Of a DNA stretch of 64,000 nt, positions 62,328-64,000 are shown one piece after another. The notes below the pieces were generated by a model. The model was not told the origin of the DNA. It saw only the letters and a list, made by a program, of their open reading frames with translations, and did not search any database. Location of the stretch: the NCBI RefSeq assembly GCF_030519355.1, contig NZ_JAUMKC010000006.1:124001-188000 (forward strand), written 5' to 3'. This stretch comes from Mucilaginibacter sp. L3T2-6. GTDB taxonomy: Bacteria > Bacteroidota > Bacteroidia > Sphingobacteriales > Sphingobacteriaceae. Made by a program: the position numbers and the translations under genes. Positions within the stretch are counted from its first letter, which is position 1. Every line of letters begins with the position of its first letter.

Positions 62328-62339
62328 TGACCATCGTCA
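62328..62339. promoter_or_regulatory. CRP/FNR-type site A (TGAC-N4-GTCA)
   Basis: TGACCATCGTCA in the divergent hemA/LOG gap. Together with site B it forms 17-bp arms in inverted order (ATGACC-ATC-GTCACAAT and ATTGTGAC-AAA-GGTCAT). Confidence 0.45.
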
Positions 62340-62373
62340 CAATTTTTGCCATTTGTCTGATATGCGCCGATTG

Positions 62374-62385
62374 TGACAAAGGTCA
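62374..62385. promoter_or_regulatory. CRP/FNR-type site B (TGAC-N4-GTCA)
   Basis: TGACAAAGGTCA, 46 bases from site A, 69 bases before the LOG-family gene. Confidence 0.45.
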
Positions 62386-62453
62386 TTTGCAGGATTGACA
62401 TTTATCATTCAGGAACCGGCTGCCGCTGAACAATTTTGTACAAAAAGCTTTCA

Positions 62454-63173
62454 ATGACCAAATCCGAAATTATATTCCTTGATGGGCCTCATTCCCGCCT
62501 TAAAGAACTGAAGTTTACATTCGAAACCATGTGGGAGCTTGTAAAAGGGTTTAGGGCATTGCACTTTATCGGGCCATGCATAACAGTGTTCGGTTCGGCC
62601 CGTTTTCGTGAGGATCACCCATATTATCAACTTACCCGAGAAGCGTCAGCAGCATTTGCAAAGCTTGGATTTACCATATTAACCGGCGGCGGGCCTGGCT
62701 TAATGGAAGCCGCCAACCGCGGCGCCAAAGATGTAAACGGCAAGTCGGTGGGGTGTAACATCGAGTTGCCGAAAGAGCAGCTCCCAAATAAGTACCTTGA
62801 TAAATGGGTTTCTGTTAAGCACTTTTTTTTGCGTAAAATTCTTCTGGTTAAGTATTCGTTTGCGTTTGTGGTAATGCCGGGTGGTTATGGCACTATGGAC
62901 GAATATTTTGAGGCCCTGACACTTATTCAAACACGTAAGATTGAAAATTTTCCCGTCATTATTTTCGGTAAAGAATATCACAAAGAACTATTACAGCATA
63001 TTGAGCTGATGCGGCAAAATGACACCATCGGGCAAAATGATAACCGTTTGTTTTTGGTTACCGATGATATTGAAGAGGCTGTGGCGCTGATTAAAGAAAA
63101 AAGTATAAAGCAGTATGGGCTTAAACCCAAAAACCCTGTTAAACCATTTAAATGGTTGTTTGAACATGACTGA
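62454..63173 (+). CDS. LOG-family Rossmann protein (TIGR00730), nucleoside 5'-monophosphate phosphoribohydrolase-like
   Basis: 239 residues from the ATG at 62454 (MTKSEIIFLDG); a TTG 18 bases upstream is less likely. FIGPCITVFGSARF, ILTGGGPGLMEAANRGAKD and the signature PGGYGTMDE (from residue 142) mark the LOG/lysine-decarboxylase-like fold. The family releases the base from cytokinin-type or purine nucleotides. Preceded by two CRP/FNR-type sites shared with hemA. Cytosolic. Confidence 0.88.
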   Translation: MTKSEIIFLDGPHSRLKELKFTFETMWELVKGFRALHFIGPCITVFGSARFREDHPYYQLTREASAAFAKLGFTILTGGGPGLMEAANRGAKDVNGKSVGCNIELPKEQLPNKYLDKWVSVKHFFLRKILLVKYSFAFVVMPGGYGTMDEYFEALTLIQTRKIENFPVIIFGKEYHKELLQHIELMRQNDTIGQNDNRLFLVTDDIEEAVALIKEKSIKQYGLKPKNPVKPFKWLFEHD

Positions 63174-63344
63174 TTAAGGAACCTGTCTGAATAAACATCC
63201 ATTATACCAATCAACTGCACGGGTGCGCCTGTAATGGCGCATCCGTTTTTAGAAGGCAGTATGTATTCAATCATACCAGACTGTGATACCTGTCATTATT
63301 TAAACAACTGGATCGCCCCAACTTTACATAGTTAAATTAAGACT

Positions 63345-64000
63345 ATGACAAGTATAACGAAACAGGTTAAAAATGCACTTTTACTAATAATGCTCCCACT
63401 GCTATCTATGGCGGCGTTGGCTGGCTTGCCTGCGGGGCAATCATTTGCCGCATCATTACACAAGACCCCGAACGCCGATACTACAGTTACAACAGCGATT
63501 AGAGAGCTACTTGCAGATAATAAGCCGAACCTAAAAATATACTTTCCCGAATCGGTAAAACGGTTCTACCGGCAAAGGGACTTTGCACCGGGCTGGGTAA
63601 ACCCGCAGAACCGTGATCAAAAAACGTGGGAGTCGATGATGCTACTGGATTGTGTGCTACAGTACGGCCTTGCACATGCAGATTATCATCCGGCAGATAT
63701 TATATACTCCCGCCTTCACGATATCCTGGAACGACCAGCAACTGTTAGCAGCGCCGGCAAGGCACAATATGATATCCTGCTTACCGATGCGATGATTACT
63801 TTTATCAATCACCTGCATTTCGGTAAACTTAATCCCGATTTTCCGGCCAAAAAGATAGACCGAATGACTGCGGACTTCCGGGCAGACATTATTTTGGCGA
63901 ACGCATTACAGCAGCGTGATTATACAAGGGCAATTTTAGATGTTCAGCCGAAAACAAAGGAATACGAAGATTTACAGCGGCGCATGCATTTGCTCGAAGG
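63345..64000 (+). CDS. YcbB-type L,D-transpeptidase, N-terminal part
   Basis: Open to the window end; 218 residues are visible. A signal-like start (MLPLLSMAALAGLPAG) is followed by the scaffold domain of YcbB-type transpeptidases: LKIYFPESVKRFYRQRDFAPGWVNPQ, LDCVLQYGLAHADYHPADI, YDILLTDAMITFINHLHFGKLNP and VQPKTKEYEDLQRRMHLLEG. The peptidoglycan-binding and catalytic YkuD domains should follow beyond the edge. The family makes 3-3 cross-links in the cell wall. The catalytic Cys is not in view, so activity cannot be judged. Confidence 0.85.
   Translation, partial: MTSITKQVKNALLLIMLPLLSMAALAGLPAGQSFAASLHKTPNADTTVTTAIRELLADNKPNLKIYFPESVKRFYRQRDFAPGWVNPQNRDQKTWESMMLLDCVLQYGLAHADYHPADIIYSRLHDILERPATVSSAGKAQYDILLTDAMITFINHLHFGKLNPDFPAKKIDRMTADFRADIILANALQQRDYTRAILDVQPKTKEYEDLQRRMHLLE

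Noticed and set aside
1..64000. tRNA, rRNA, insertion sequences, prophage or integrase genes
   Set aside because: None were recognised by eye. No transposase- or integrase-like protein is encoded. A tRNAscan/Rfam search would be needed to exclude small RNA genes.

Overview
The window looks like a chromosomal segment of a Bacteroidota member of the Sphingobacteriaceae, closest in style to Mucilaginibacter or Pedobacter. The evidence is a SusC/SusD pair with a hybrid two-component regulator, many secreted glycoside hydrolases with Gln-ended signal peptides, promoters of the TTTG-N18-TAnnTTTG type, almost no Shine-Dalgarno sequences, a SMUG2-like uracil-DNA glycosylase, and dispersed palindromic repeats typical of the group. 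This is inference from gene content; there is no rRNA or marker-gene comparison.

Layout. 1-5265: the 5' part of a response regulator fused to a glutaredoxin-like domain (cut by the window edge), a tiny lipoprotein, a frameshifted TrmO-like gene, a Dot1-like methyltransferase, a PQQ-type beta-propeller and a secreted Xaa-Pro aminopeptidase. 5454-11081: an L-fucose block (mutarotase, GH29 fucosidase, UxaA-family dehydratase, SDR, FAH-family hydrolase) that reads as most of a non-phosphorylating fucose route. 11131-11858: five tandem copies of a MITE-like unit of about 145 bp. 11904-14463: SMUG2-like glycosylase, orphan PstS, small membrane protein. 14658-20757: GH3, NagB-like deaminase, class I aldolase, and a phosphomannomutase-like HAD protein paired with a GH130 phosphorylase. 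20836-21964: two tandem deoxyribonucleotidases. 22301-29221: TetR regulator and a complete RND efflux operon, with three near-identical palindromic operators and a 40-residue membrane protein at the end. 29393-31678: GH20 hexosaminidase behind its own palindromic site. 31818-38035: radical SAM/DUF4130 pair, OmpA-like lipoprotein, methyltransferase, lipoprotein, SatD-DUF3307 operon with two operators around its -7 box, and a KGG-repeat small protein. 38279-54761: an MFS gene and then a fructan-type utilisation locus. 54844-64000: SRPBCC protein, histidine kinase/response regulator, then universal stress protein, MgtA-type ATPase, glutamyl-tRNA reductase, LOG-family protein and the start of an L,D-transpeptidase.

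How it works together. The strongest system is the fructan locus. A hybrid sensor with a sugar-binding periplasmic domain faces a sugar-porter MFS, SusC, SusD, GH172 (DUF2961) and GH32. This implies import of fructo-oligosaccharides, cleavage of both alpha- and beta-linked fructofuranosides in the periplasm, and fructose uptake. The fucose block, GH3/NagB, GH20 and GH130/PMM genes make the whole window a polysaccharide-scavenging region interrupted by DNA-repair and regulatory genes.

No single wholly unknown machine stands out. The least explained elements are the tandem MITE array, the two-tier palindrome between pstS and the small membrane gene, the SatD operator pair, the trmO frameshift at a CCT-TAA-C site, and small genes under 60 residues. 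Several starts were moved downstream of an upstream TTG to a better-supported ATG; each case is noted in its entry.
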